Shown: piece by piece, positions 28,199 through 36,363 of the stretch
Layout: each line of letters opens with the position of its first letter
Numbering within the stretch: the stretch's first letter is position 1
Assembly: GCA_027486845.1 (NCBI GenBank)
Contig: JAIXOL010000058.1
Span: 124,001-188,000, forward strand
Direction: 5' to 3'
Source: Cytophagaceae bacterium
Lineage (GTDB): Bacteria; Bacteroidota; Bacteroidia; Cytophagales; Spirosomataceae
DNA length: 64,000 nt
Translations under genes and position numbers: made by a program
Notes under the pieces: generated by a model
Database searches by the model: none
Seen by the model: only the letters and a program-made list of their open reading frames with translations
What the model was told of the DNA's origin: nothing

Positions 28199-30064
28199 TT
28201 ATTTTTTCTTTTTCTTTTCGTCGTTTTGTACTTTACGATTCTCCTCTGCCAACTTTACTTGATTTTCCATGAATTGGGCAAATTTGCCTTTTTTAGCAGC
28301 TTGCGGATTTGCTTGAAACTTGATTTTATTATTATCCAAAATCGTACGAATTTTATCTTCGTCAACGAACCTTCTAACAATTTGTTGTTGAATAATCGTT
28401 ACAACGTTTGAAACCAAATAATAAAAACTTAATGCCGCAGGGAAACTATTCAATACAAAAAAGAACACAATCGGAAAAACATAACTCATTTTCTTCATGT
28501 CGATTGGACCTGGTTGGTCTGGCGTAATTTGGTTGTTATAATAAGTAAATGCCAAACTAGAAACCGTCATCAATACAACAAACAAACTAATGTGACTACC
28601 CACAACTGGTAGACTTGTAGCCCAACTTATTGGATAATCATAAGTTGAAAGGTCATTTGCCCATAAGAAATTTTTCTGACGGAACATAATCATGTTTGGG
28701 AACAAGAAAAATACTGACATCAAAATCGGCATTTGCAATAGCATCGGAACGCAACCACTTAGAGGGTTTACACCCACTTGTTGGTAGAGTTTCATTTGCT
28801 CTTGTTGCATTTTTACTTGGTCATCGCCTACTTTTTCTTTGATAATAGCTAATTCTGGTGCCATGATTCGCATTTTAGCCGAACTAATATATGACTTATA
28901 AATCAATGGTGTAAGTAAGGTTTTCAACACAAGCACAACTACAATAATCAAAAGACCATAATTACTTATAAACGATTCGGCCAATTTGAAAAGTGGTACA
29001 AAAACAAATCGGTTAATTGGTTTTACGAAGTCATACCCTAAATAAACGTTTCGATGAAAACCATCCGCTACGACTTTTACTAAATCATAATCGTTTGGAC
29101 CAAAGTAAAAACGGAAGTTTCCTTTGCCAGTTTTTAGGTCAGAAATGGCCATATTTGCATCAACTTCAACGATTTTTACGACGTTTTGGTCGTTTTCTGG
29201 TGTAACCAATTTGAGTTTAGCACCTGTTAATGGCTGATTTTTCGCTACAAAACCAGTTACAAAATACTTTTGCTTAAATGAAAACCATTTTATTGGGTCT
29301 TCGGCCAGTAAGTCTGCATTTCCCGTCGCATTTGCTCCTAAATCGTCGAAATCATCTTCTTTGGCATTCCAAAAATTGATTTGTGCCGACTTACGGTTTT
29401 CTTCAATATCATGCTCTAAAACTTTAAGTTGATCTTGCCAGAAGAAACGAACAGGTTGGTTCTGAACAAGGGCATCAACGCCAACGAAGTTTATGTCATA
29501 GTCAATCGTATAGCCTTTGCCTTTAATAGTATAAACTTGCTCTATGTATTGATTCTGACCTACGTTTAATCTGAAAGTCACTTTGGTCGAATCTCCTTCT
29601 TTCAAAACAGTTGTTTTCGCATCAGAAGCAAAATACAATTTCTTGAGGTCGATTTTGCCTTTATTGGTTTGTACTTCCAAGTTCATTATCGAACTTTTAG
29701 AATCGAACAAAACCATCGGATTTTTTGCACCTTTCTGAAAATCTGAATAAGTTGAATAGTTTTTCAAAACGGCTTCTTTAATTGAGCCTCCAAGTGTACT
29801 AAAAGTGAATTTAGCATCTTGGTTTTCGATAATAATATCTTGTGCTGTTCCTGTGGCAGCAATGGCAAAATCGCCAAAAGTGGCTTTTAAGGCTGTTGTA
29901 TCTTGCAATACACTTGGTGTAGCAATTGTTTTAGCTTCCGTCTTTGGAGCAACTTTTGCAGGCTCTTCGGGTGGAGTTTGAGGCATAAAGTACACATAAC
30001 CTGCCCACATACACATCAACAACACGATTCCGATAAGCTGATTTTTATCTACTAATTTTTCCAT
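28199..30064 (-). CDS. yidC: Membrane protein insertase YidC
   Basis: Inserts proteins into the inner membrane, alone or with SecYEG. 621 aa. An N-terminal transmembrane helix (LIGIVLLMCMWAGYVYFM) is followed by the large periplasmic domain (about 60-360) of the Gram-negative type. The conserved five-helix core comes next (LKTLLTPLIYKSYISSAKMR, GVNPLSGCVPMLLQMPILMS, FPIVFFFVLNSFPAALSFYY). The C-terminus is Lys-rich (NDEKKKKK), suitable for ribosome contact. It lies downstream of pyrG on the same strand. Confidence 0.97.
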   Translation of the reverse strand: MEKLVDKNQLIGIVLLMCMWAGYVYFMPQTPPEEPAKVAPKTEAKTIATPSVLQDTTALKATFGDFAIAATGTAQDIIIENQDAKFTFSTLGGSIKEAVLKNYSTYSDFQKGAKNPMVLFDSKSSIMNLEVQTNKGKIDLKKLYFASDAKTTVLKEGDSTKVTFRLNVGQNQYIEQVYTIKGKGYTIDYDINFVGVDALVQNQPVRFFWQDQLKVLEHDIEENRKSAQINFWNAKEDDFDDLGANATGNADLLAEDPIKWFSFKQKYFVTGFVAKNQPLTGAKLKLVTPENDQNVVKIVEVDANMAISDLKTGKGNFRFYFGPNDYDLVKVVADGFHRNVYLGYDFVKPINRFVFVPLFKLAESFISNYGLLIIVVVLVLKTLLTPLIYKSYISSAKMRIMAPELAIIKEKVGDDQVKMQQEQMKLYQQVGVNPLSGCVPMLLQMPILMSVFFLFPNMIMFRQKNFLWANDLSTYDYPISWATSLPVVGSHISLFVVLMTVSSLAFTYYNNQITPDQPGPIDMKKMSYVFPIVFFFVLNSFPAALSFYYLVSNVVTIIQQQIVRRFVDEDKIRTILDNNKIKFQANPQAAKKGKFAQFMENQVKLAEENRKVQNDEKKKKK

Positions 30065-30193
30065 TAAAGTTTAAAAATACGTAAAAAATATAAAGGCATT
30101 CACTAAGAGATGCCATATTGTACTACAAAATTCGCAAAGATTAGTTATAAATCCTAATCAAGAATCTGACACTTAGACCATTAATCACTAAAT

Positions 30194-30231
30194 AACCCAT
30201 AACTTCAATAAAACTGTTAAAGTTATGGGTT
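30194..30231 (-). terminator. Hairpin after pyrG
   Basis: Perfect 12-bp arms AACCCATAACTT (30194-30205) and AAGTTATGGGTT (30220-30231). It sits between the pyrG stop and yidC. The T-tract on the minus strand is weak (ATTTAG), so termination may be partial. Confidence 0.6.
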
Positions 30232-30285
30232 TATAAGCTGATATTCTTTGAACTTTATGAAATTTTCAGAAAGTCTAAGGTTTTC

Positions 30286-31938
30286 TTATTTCTTTGTTTT
30301 AGAAAAATCAATGGCGGCTTTTACGAAATTTACGAAAAGTGGGTGAGGGGCCATTACAGTGCTTTTTAATTCTGGGTGAAACTGAACACCGATAAAATAT
30401 GGATGATTAGGCAACTCAATAATTTCGACCAAACCACTTTCTTGGTTTACGCCTGAAATTACCATGCCTGCTGCTTCGTAATCTTTTAAGTATTTATTAT
30501 TAAACTCCCAACGATGGCGGTGACGCTCACTAATGTTGGCTTTGCCGTAAATTTTACGAGCCAAGGTTTTATCTTTTGTTTTACAAGAATAAGCTCCCAA
30601 ACGCATCGTGCCGCCTTTGTCGGTTACGGTTTTTTGCTCCTCCATCAAATCAATTACTGGGAATTGGGTTTCTGGATGCATTTCGGTTGAATGAGCTTCT
30701 GCCAAACCAATGACATTTCTGGCAAATTCGATACAAGCCATTTGCATTCCCAAACAAATTCCAAAGAACGGAATATTGTTTTCACGTACATATCTGACTG
30801 CTGCAATTTTCCCTTCGATTCCACGCTCACCAAAACCTGGGGCAACTAAAACTCCATCAAGTCCTTTGAATTTCTCGGCACTATTATCAATTTGTAGGCT
30901 TTCAGAATGAATCCATTCGATGGTTACTTTGCATTTATTGGCCGCTCCTGCATGAATAAATGACTCTATAATTGATTTATAAGCATCTTTTAGTTCAACG
31001 TATTTTCCTACTAAACCAATTCTTACATTTTCGGTTGGATTTTTAAATCTGTCTAAAAAGCCTTTCCATTCCTCCATGTCAGCATCTTGGTCGTTATAAA
31101 TATCTAGCATATAAAGCACGCGTTGGTCAAGGCGTTCTTTTTGCATCAAAAGCGGTACATCATAAATTGTTTCAGCATCCATTGCTTCAATAACCGAATT
31201 TTGCTCAACATTACAGAAAAGTGCAATTTTTCGTCGAATTTCAATTGGAAGTGGATGTTCAGTGCGACAAACGATAATATCAGGCTGAACGCCTGACTCT
31301 TGTAGCATCTTTACGGAATGTTGCGTAGGTTTGGTTTTTAATTCACCTGCCGAACTTAAATATGGTACAAGGGTTAGATGAATCGTAAGTAGATTGTCTG
31401 AACCTAAATCCCATTTTAGCTGACGAACTGCTTCTACAAAAGGCAATGATTCAATATCACCAACACAACCACCTAATTCGGTAATAACGATGTCGAATTC
31501 ACCAGTTTCTCCCAATTGTAAGATGTTACGCTTGATTTCATCAGTAATATGTGGAATTACTTGTACGGTTTTTCCAAGATAATTTCCACGACGTTCGTTC
31601 GTAATCACATTATAATAGATACGTCCAGTTGTTACGTTGTTTGCCTGTGAAGTAGGTACATTCAAGAAGCGTTCGTAGTGGCCTAAGTCGAGGTCAGTTT
31701 CAGCTCCATCGTCGGTCACATAACATTCGCCATGTTCGTACGGATTGAGTGTGCCTGGATCAACATTGATATACGGGTCAAACTTTTGAATGGTTACTGA
31801 TAGTCCTCTAGCTTGCAGAAGTTTGGCGAGAGAAGATGCTATAATTCCTTTACCGAGTGAAGATGTTACGCCGCCCGTTACAAAAATATACTTTGGGTTA
31901 CGTGTGGGCGGCAAGCCGCTTTGTCCGTGTACTGACAT
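30286..31938 (-). CDS. pyrG: CTP synthase
   Basis: Converts UTP to CTP with glutamine as nitrogen donor. 550 aa, normal length. The N-terminal amidoligase (about 1-275) has KYIFVTGGVTSSLGKGI, FDPYINVDPGTLNPYEHGE and DLDLGHYERF. The C-terminal class I glutaminase (about 300-550) has the nucleophile in FFGICLGMQMACIEFARN, and YFIGVQFHPE for the catalytic His-Glu. A TACCTTTG promoter box lies upstream at 31967-31974. yidC follows after a hairpin. Confidence 0.98.
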   Translation of the reverse strand: MSVHGQSGLPPTRNPKYIFVTGGVTSSLGKGIIASSLAKLLQARGLSVTIQKFDPYINVDPGTLNPYEHGECYVTDDGAETDLDLGHYERFLNVPTSQANNVTTGRIYYNVITNERRGNYLGKTVQVIPHITDEIKRNILQLGETGEFDIVITELGGCVGDIESLPFVEAVRQLKWDLGSDNLLTIHLTLVPYLSSAGELKTKPTQHSVKMLQESGVQPDIIVCRTEHPLPIEIRRKIALFCNVEQNSVIEAMDAETIYDVPLLMQKERLDQRVLYMLDIYNDQDADMEEWKGFLDRFKNPTENVRIGLVGKYVELKDAYKSIIESFIHAGAANKCKVTIEWIHSESLQIDNSAEKFKGLDGVLVAPGFGERGIEGKIAAVRYVRENNIPFFGICLGMQMACIEFARNVIGLAEAHSTEMHPETQFPVIDLMEEQKTVTDKGGTMRLGAYSCKTKDKTLARKIYGKANISERHRHRWEFNNKYLKDYEAAGMVISGVNQESGLVEIIELPNHPYFIGVQFHPELKSTVMAPHPLFVNFVKAAIDFSKTKK

Positions 31939-31966
31939 GAGGTTTTTTGTCTTTGATTACGGGATG

Positions 31967-31974
31967 CAAAGGTA
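31967..31974 (-). promoter_or_regulatory. -7 promoter box of pyrG
   Basis: Read on the minus strand, TACCTTTG fits the Bacteroidota TAnnTTTG consensus. It lies 28 bp before the pyrG start codon. No good -33 TTG is seen at the usual spacing. Confidence 0.6.
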
Positions 31975-32064
31975 CAGAATTTTGGTGGATTCTATGGCTT
32001 AAAAAAAACAAATCTATTTATTTACTTATAAATAGCTGATTATTAGTTGATTGAAATTTAAAAT

Positions 32065-32880
32065 TTAATTACAAGTATAGGTAAAGTTTTCGTCATATGA
32101 CTCATCTTTACCATTTTGTTTTTTTACTACTCTCACTTTTGAGGCATAACCGTCGGCGGTGTATTCGTATTTGTAGGTATAAGTCATGTCGCCGCTATTG
32201 CTATAGATTTTAGTTGATGTTACGTTGTTTTTATTTTGGAAGTAAGTAGTGTTTTCTCCACCGATAGTTGCTGAGAATATCGTGTAATACATCATTAGAT
32301 TATTGAGCGATGTGTTAATATATGGTGACTTTTTTTCATCAAAACTTAGGTTTTCGAGTAGAAGTTTGTTTTTTCCATTTTCTATTGAATACATTTTTTT
32401 TATGTTGTTATTGTTATCATATTCAAATGTTGTCACCAAAATATTATCAAAAACAGGCATCTTTAAGTCAATTCTTTCAATTTGCTCTTTTGTGTTGGTA
32501 TAAACTTTACTTTTATACTCGAACGGTTTATCTCGGCTATCTTTTCCAAGAAAATTAATGAAGGTAAGGTTTCCTTTCGAATCATATTCATAACTAATAA
32601 AGTATGATTGATCAAACGAGCTATAAACCTTCTTGGGAAGACTATTTTCGAAGTTGATTTTATTAAAATCTGGGAAGCCATCAAAAGATGATAATTGATA
32701 CTGAGTATTATAACTTAAATTATAAATCACGCCATGACCATGATCTGCGGCTTTTAGATAACAGAATTTTTCGGTGTTAGTTACTGGTTTTTCTTTCAAG
32801 AGCGTTATCTCTTTATCATTGCATGAAGGAAGGATAAAACTGGAAAGAATGCTGCTTAGTATAAGGCTATATTTAAACAT
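32065..32880 (-). CDS. Hypothetical lipoprotein with YD-like repeats
   Basis: 271 aa from the ATG at 32880, chosen because it places a lipobox at Cys20 (SSFILPSC); an upstream start would add 19 residues. The mature part has several strand-turn motifs of the YD/RHS kind: YEYDSKGNLTFI, FEYDNNNNIKKMYS, YKYEYTADGYASKV. This pattern is common in small Bacteroidota surface lipoproteins of unknown function. It stands alone, divergent from the oxygenase cluster. Function unknown. Confidence 0.7.
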   Translation of the reverse strand: MFKYSLILSSILSSFILPSCNDKEITLLKEKPVTNTEKFCYLKAADHGHGVIYNLSYNTQYQLSSFDGFPDFNKINFENSLPKKVYSSFDQSYFISYEYDSKGNLTFINFLGKDSRDKPFEYKSKVYTNTKEQIERIDLKMPVFDNILVTTFEYDNNNNIKKMYSIENGKNKLLLENLSFDEKKSPYINTSLNNLMMYYTIFSATIGGENTTYFQNKNNVTSTKIYSNSGDMTYTYKYEYTADGYASKVRVVKKQNGKDESYDENFTYTCN

Positions 32881-33055
32881 TTGTTGGTGCGAGATTGAAA
32901 GTTGTAAAAATAAAACTATAACCAATTTAACAATCAATTTATTGTTTCAACCAAAATCCCTCAATAAACTTGCCAATAAGTAATTTTAATAAAAAAATAT
33001 TGAATCGAACACTTTGGATTATCAAACCGTTAAGTAATCATAGACATAGAATGTT

Positions 33056-34024
33056 ATGATTAGTAAAATAGAGTTGAGCAAATATAGAGCATTGGGCGAT
33101 AAAGAGGCTGATGAAATAATCGACCAAATTGTTGAACAAAATGGAATAGCTTCGTTACGACAACTGATGCCATTTTTGTCTGATTATCAAAATCTTAGTT
33201 TTGAAAATCAAGCCCCAGTTCTTCAAACATTTTTGTCTTCAAATGCTTTATTGCCAGTTTTTTATGATAAAAAAAAACTTATTCGAGCTACCGATTTTTA
33301 CCGAGAAAATCAACAAAATATTGGATTAATTTTAGGGCTCTATTCTTTACCTTATTGCTATTTGGGTGCAGATGGGGCAAAAGTCTTGTATTTATCTGAA
33401 AGAATCAGAAAAGATACTTATAAACGCTTACTCGAAACTGGAAATTTCTTGAAAGAAGTAATGAATTATGATAATTGGCAAAGCCAACGGATATTTGCTA
33501 TTTGCTTGAAAGTCAGACTTTTGCATGCATCCATCCGATATTTTACGCTTCATAGCAAACAATGGGATTTGGCTTGGGGATATCCGATAAACCAAGAAGA
33601 TATGTTAGGAACAAATCTAGCTTTTTCGCTTGTGGTTTTGCGTGGAATGGAAAAACTAGGATATTCGGTTAATAAGACTTATGAAGATGCTTACATTAAT
33701 ACTTGGAATGTCATTGGTTATTTGTTAGGTGCAAAGCAAGAAATTATGCCCGAAAGTTATTTAGAAGCAGTAAAAATAGATAAGCTAATCGCCGAACGAC
33801 AATTTAGGCAATCTGTTGAAGGCCAAGAACTAACAGCTTCTTTGATGCAAGTTGTTCGTTCGTTTGCACCAAGCGAAATTACAGCCAATCTACTTCAATC
33901 GCAGTCTAGAATGCTGCTCGGTGAAAAATATGCCAAAATGCTGGGGATTGCCGAAACAAATATCCCAAACACTTTGTTAAAAGTATATAACACAACATCG
34001 GTTTTGATGTCGAATTTTTTTTAA
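33056..34024 (+). CDS. Oxygenase MpaB-family (DUF2236) protein
   Basis: 322 aa, cytoplasmic. Matches the DUF2236 family that includes fungal MpaB and rubber oxygenase Lcp, which use a b-type heme. Visible family features are LGLYSLPYCYLGADGAKVLY, the Arg-x-x-His segment KVRLLHASIRYF (His a likely heme ligand), and PINQEDMLGTNLAFSLVVLR. It heads a three-gene set with a TetR regulator (92 bp on) and an ABC1 kinase. The substrate is not predictable. Small palindromes lie in both gaps of the set. Confidence 0.82.
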   Translation: MISKIELSKYRALGDKEADEIIDQIVEQNGIASLRQLMPFLSDYQNLSFENQAPVLQTFLSSNALLPVFYDKKKLIRATDFYRENQQNIGLILGLYSLPYCYLGADGAKVLYLSERIRKDTYKRLLETGNFLKEVMNYDNWQSQRIFAICLKVRLLHASIRYFTLHSKQWDLAWGYPINQEDMLGTNLAFSLVVLRGMEKLGYSVNKTYEDAYINTWNVIGYLLGAKQEIMPESYLEAVKIDKLIAERQFRQSVEGQELTASLMQVVRSFAPSEITANLLQSQSRMLLGEKYAKMLGIAETNIPNTLLKVYNTTSVLMSNFF

Positions 34025-34088
34025 TTGTTGAACAAGTTTAATTTGTTTCGCTAACGACATTTAATCTAAAACGTTTTCTCTTTAACTT

Positions 34089-34105
34089 ACAGGTTGCCAA
34101 CCTGT
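34089..34105. repeat. Short palindrome between the oxygenase and TetR genes
   Basis: ACAGGTT (34089-34095) and AACCTGT (34099-34105) enclose a 3-nt loop, 11 bp before the TetR start codon. It may be an operator or a small repetitive palindrome. Confidence 0.5.
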
Positions 34106-34115
34106 TCTGCATATT

Positions 34116-34757
34116 ATGACACAAGAAAAAATCAGACAAGCATATACAGAATATGTTCTTGATAATGGTAAAGAACCAGAATCGGTTTATGCTTTTTGCA
34201 AGAAATTGAAAATTAAAGAAGAGGATTTTTATGATGAATATTCATCTTTTCCTCAAATTGAAAGTGAGATCTGGAAAGCTTTATTTGTTGAAGCCCGTGC
34301 CGCCGCCGAGCGTGAAGAAGTATATCAAAATTATTCAGTTCGTGAAAAATTACTTGCTTTCCTTTATACATGGATTGAGACTTTAAAGAAAAATCGTAGC
34401 TATATTTTGAAATCTTATGAAGGTTTCGAGAAGCCAATTTATACTAAACGAAATGTGCAGTTAGTTGATTTTAAGGCTTCGTTTTATGATTATTTAAACG
34501 AACTTTTGATGGAAGCCCGCGAAACTCGTGAGGTTGAACAACGCCCTATTCCACAACTAATGCAGCGTTATCCAGATTTATTTTGGGCGAAAACCTTATT
34601 TATCCTTGATTTTTGGATAAAAGATACAAGTAAATCATTTGAGAAAACCGATACCATGATTGAGAAAACCGTCAACACGGCTTTCGATTTATTAGGTCGT
34701 TCGCCACTTGATTCGTTATTTGATTTAGGAAAGTTTATTTTTCAAAATAGAAAGTAG
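34116..34757 (+). CDS. TetR-family-like transcriptional regulator
   Basis: 213 aa. The N-terminal 50 residues look like a divergent TetR helix-turn-helix (IRQAYTEYVLDNG, SVYAFCKKLKIKEEDFYDEYSSFP). A helical ligand-binding or dimer domain follows (REKLLAFLYTWIETLKKNRS, RYPDLFWAKTLFILDFWIKD). It is embedded between the oxygenase and the ABC1 kinase on the same strand and probably controls them. The weak helix-turn-helix similarity makes the DNA-binding call less certain than the family call. Confidence 0.72.
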   Translation: MTQEKIRQAYTEYVLDNGKEPESVYAFCKKLKIKEEDFYDEYSSFPQIESEIWKALFVEARAAAEREEVYQNYSVREKLLAFLYTWIETLKKNRSYILKSYEGFEKPIYTKRNVQLVDFKASFYDYLNELLMEARETREVEQRPIPQLMQRYPDLFWAKTLFILDFWIKDTSKSFEKTDTMIEKTVNTAFDLLGRSPLDSLFDLGKFIFQNRK

Positions 34758-34800
34758 AAGCATGACGGGTTTTCTGACTCGTTAAATAATTTATTAAAAT

Positions 34801-34822
34801 GAACGAATCTTGAGATTCGTTC
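34801..34822. repeat. Palindrome just before the ABC1 kinase gene
   Basis: 10-bp perfect arms GAACGAATCT (34801-34810) and AGATTCGTTC (34813-34822), ending 9 bp before the kinase ATG. As RNA it would form a hairpin beside the ribosome-binding region; as DNA it could bind the neighbouring TetR protein. Confidence 0.55.
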
Positions 34823-34831
34823 CGTAAAGTT

Positions 34832-36166
34832 ATGAATTCACAAGAAAGTATCCCCACATCTAAAGTTGCTCGTGCTACGCAATTTGCCAAAGCAGGCGTT
34901 AAAGTTGGCGGTAATTATATCAAGCATTATAGCAAAAAAATCTTTGACCCATCACTCACGAAAGAGCAATTACACCAAGACAATGCCACTGATGTATATG
35001 ATACACTCAGCAATTTGAAAGGAAGTGCATTGAAGGTAGCTCAAATGATGAGTATGGATAAAAACCTTTTGCCACGTGCTTATACCGACAAATTTGCCAT
35101 GTCACAATATTCGGCACCGCCTTTGTCTGCACCTTTGGTTATCAAGACTTTTAAGAAATATTTTGATAAATCGCCTTCGGATATGTTTGATAAGTTTGAT
35201 TTGAAAGCCGAAAATGCCGCTTCAATCGGACAAGTGCATAAAGCTGAAAAAAATGGCAAAAAATTGGCCGTTAAAATTCAATATCCAGGTATTGCTGATA
35301 GTATTAGTTCAGATTTGAAAATGGCTCGTCCGTTGGCAGTGCAACTATTGAACCTAAATGATGCTGAAATTGACCGATATTTCAAAGAAGTTGAAGAAAA
35401 GTTGCTCGAAGAATCGAATTATGATTTAGAATTGCAGCGTTCGGTCGAAATTACAAATGCTTGTAGTCATATTCCAGATTTGTTTTTTCCGAAATATTAC
35501 CCAGAATATTCGTCGAAAAGAATCTTGACAATGGATTGGATTGAAGGGCAACATTTGAAAGAGTTTTTAGATACAAATCCATCGCAGGAAGTGCGAAATC
35601 GAATTGGACAGGCACTTTGGGATTTCTATGATTATCAGATGCACACGCTTCGCCAAGTACATGCTGACCCACATCCGGGAAATTTTTTAATGACTTCCGA
35701 TGGCCGTTTAGGCGTAATAGATTTTGGCTGCGTTAAAGTGATTCCAGAAGATTATTATGATAATTATTTTGCCTTAATAAACCCCGATACGCTACAAGAC
35801 GAAGCTGAAATTCAGAGAATTTTTTGGGTTTTAGATTTTATTGTGGAAGAAGATTCACCGAAAAATAGGGTATTTTTCTCAGATTTATTCAAGAAAATGA
35901 TTGAATTACTTGGTCGTCCGTTTAACTCAAATACTTTTGATTTTGGACAAGCGGGTTATGTTGATGAAATTTATAATTTCTTTGAATATGTTGCGAAATT
36001 ACCAGAATTGAAAGATGCGAAGGCGGCACGTGGTTCGCAACATGGTTTGTACGTAAATCGCACATATTTTGGACTTTATACAATTTTGAATGATTTGAAA
36101 GCCGAAATCAAAACCACTAAACCCGATTGGTTGACGCCTAAGCATTTGAAAGAGGAGTTGGTTTGA
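34832..36166 (+). CDS. ABC1/AarF/UbiB-family atypical kinase
   Basis: 444 aa. Carries the atypical protein-kinase-like fold: a KxAQ variant of the KxGQ motif (NLKGSALKVAQMMS), NAASIGQVHKAE and LAVKIQYPG for the ATP-binding Lys, then HADPHPGNFLM and LGVIDFG for the catalytic and metal-binding acids. Family members support isoprenoid quinone or lipid metabolism. It closes the oxygenase-TetR-kinase set and is followed by a large palindrome that can act as terminator. The partnership of a heme oxygenase and an ABC1 kinase suggests isoprenoid or lipid oxidation, which is inference. Confidence 0.9.
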   Translation: MNSQESIPTSKVARATQFAKAGVKVGGNYIKHYSKKIFDPSLTKEQLHQDNATDVYDTLSNLKGSALKVAQMMSMDKNLLPRAYTDKFAMSQYSAPPLSAPLVIKTFKKYFDKSPSDMFDKFDLKAENAASIGQVHKAEKNGKKLAVKIQYPGIADSISSDLKMARPLAVQLLNLNDAEIDRYFKEVEEKLLEESNYDLELQRSVEITNACSHIPDLFFPKYYPEYSSKRILTMDWIEGQHLKEFLDTNPSQEVRNRIGQALWDFYDYQMHTLRQVHADPHPGNFLMTSDGRLGVIDFGCVKVIPEDYYDNYFALINPDTLQDEAEIQRIFWVLDFIVEEDSPKNRVFFSDLFKKMIELLGRPFNSNTFDFGQAGYVDEIYNFFEYVAKLPELKDAKAARGSQHGLYVNRTYFGLYTILNDLKAEIKTTKPDWLTPKHLKEELV

Positions 36167-36199
36167 TGGTGATAATAAAATATTTATTTTGTTTACCCC

Positions 36200-36256
36200 G
36201 TAGAGACGTTGCCACAATGGAATTGCACTGCAATGCCATTGTGGCAACGTCTCTAC
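36200..36256. repeat. Long GAGACGTTGC palindrome after the ABC1 kinase gene
   Basis: Perfect 21-bp arms at 36200-36220 (begins GTAGAGACGTTGCC) and 36236-36256. The 15-nt centre itself pairs (ATTGCA/TGCAAT), giving about 28 paired bases with one mismatch. TTTTTT follows, so it may terminate the upstream operon. The same GAGACGTTGC core recurs in degenerate form at three other places in the window. Confidence 0.85.
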
Positions 36257-36363
36257 TTTTTTATGCTAAATTCATTGCATAATTCGGCATTTTGGCTTTA
36301 GTTTGTTGATACTTTAAACCTATGTCATAGAGCAATTTAGAAAATTTCTCTACTTTAAAACTC

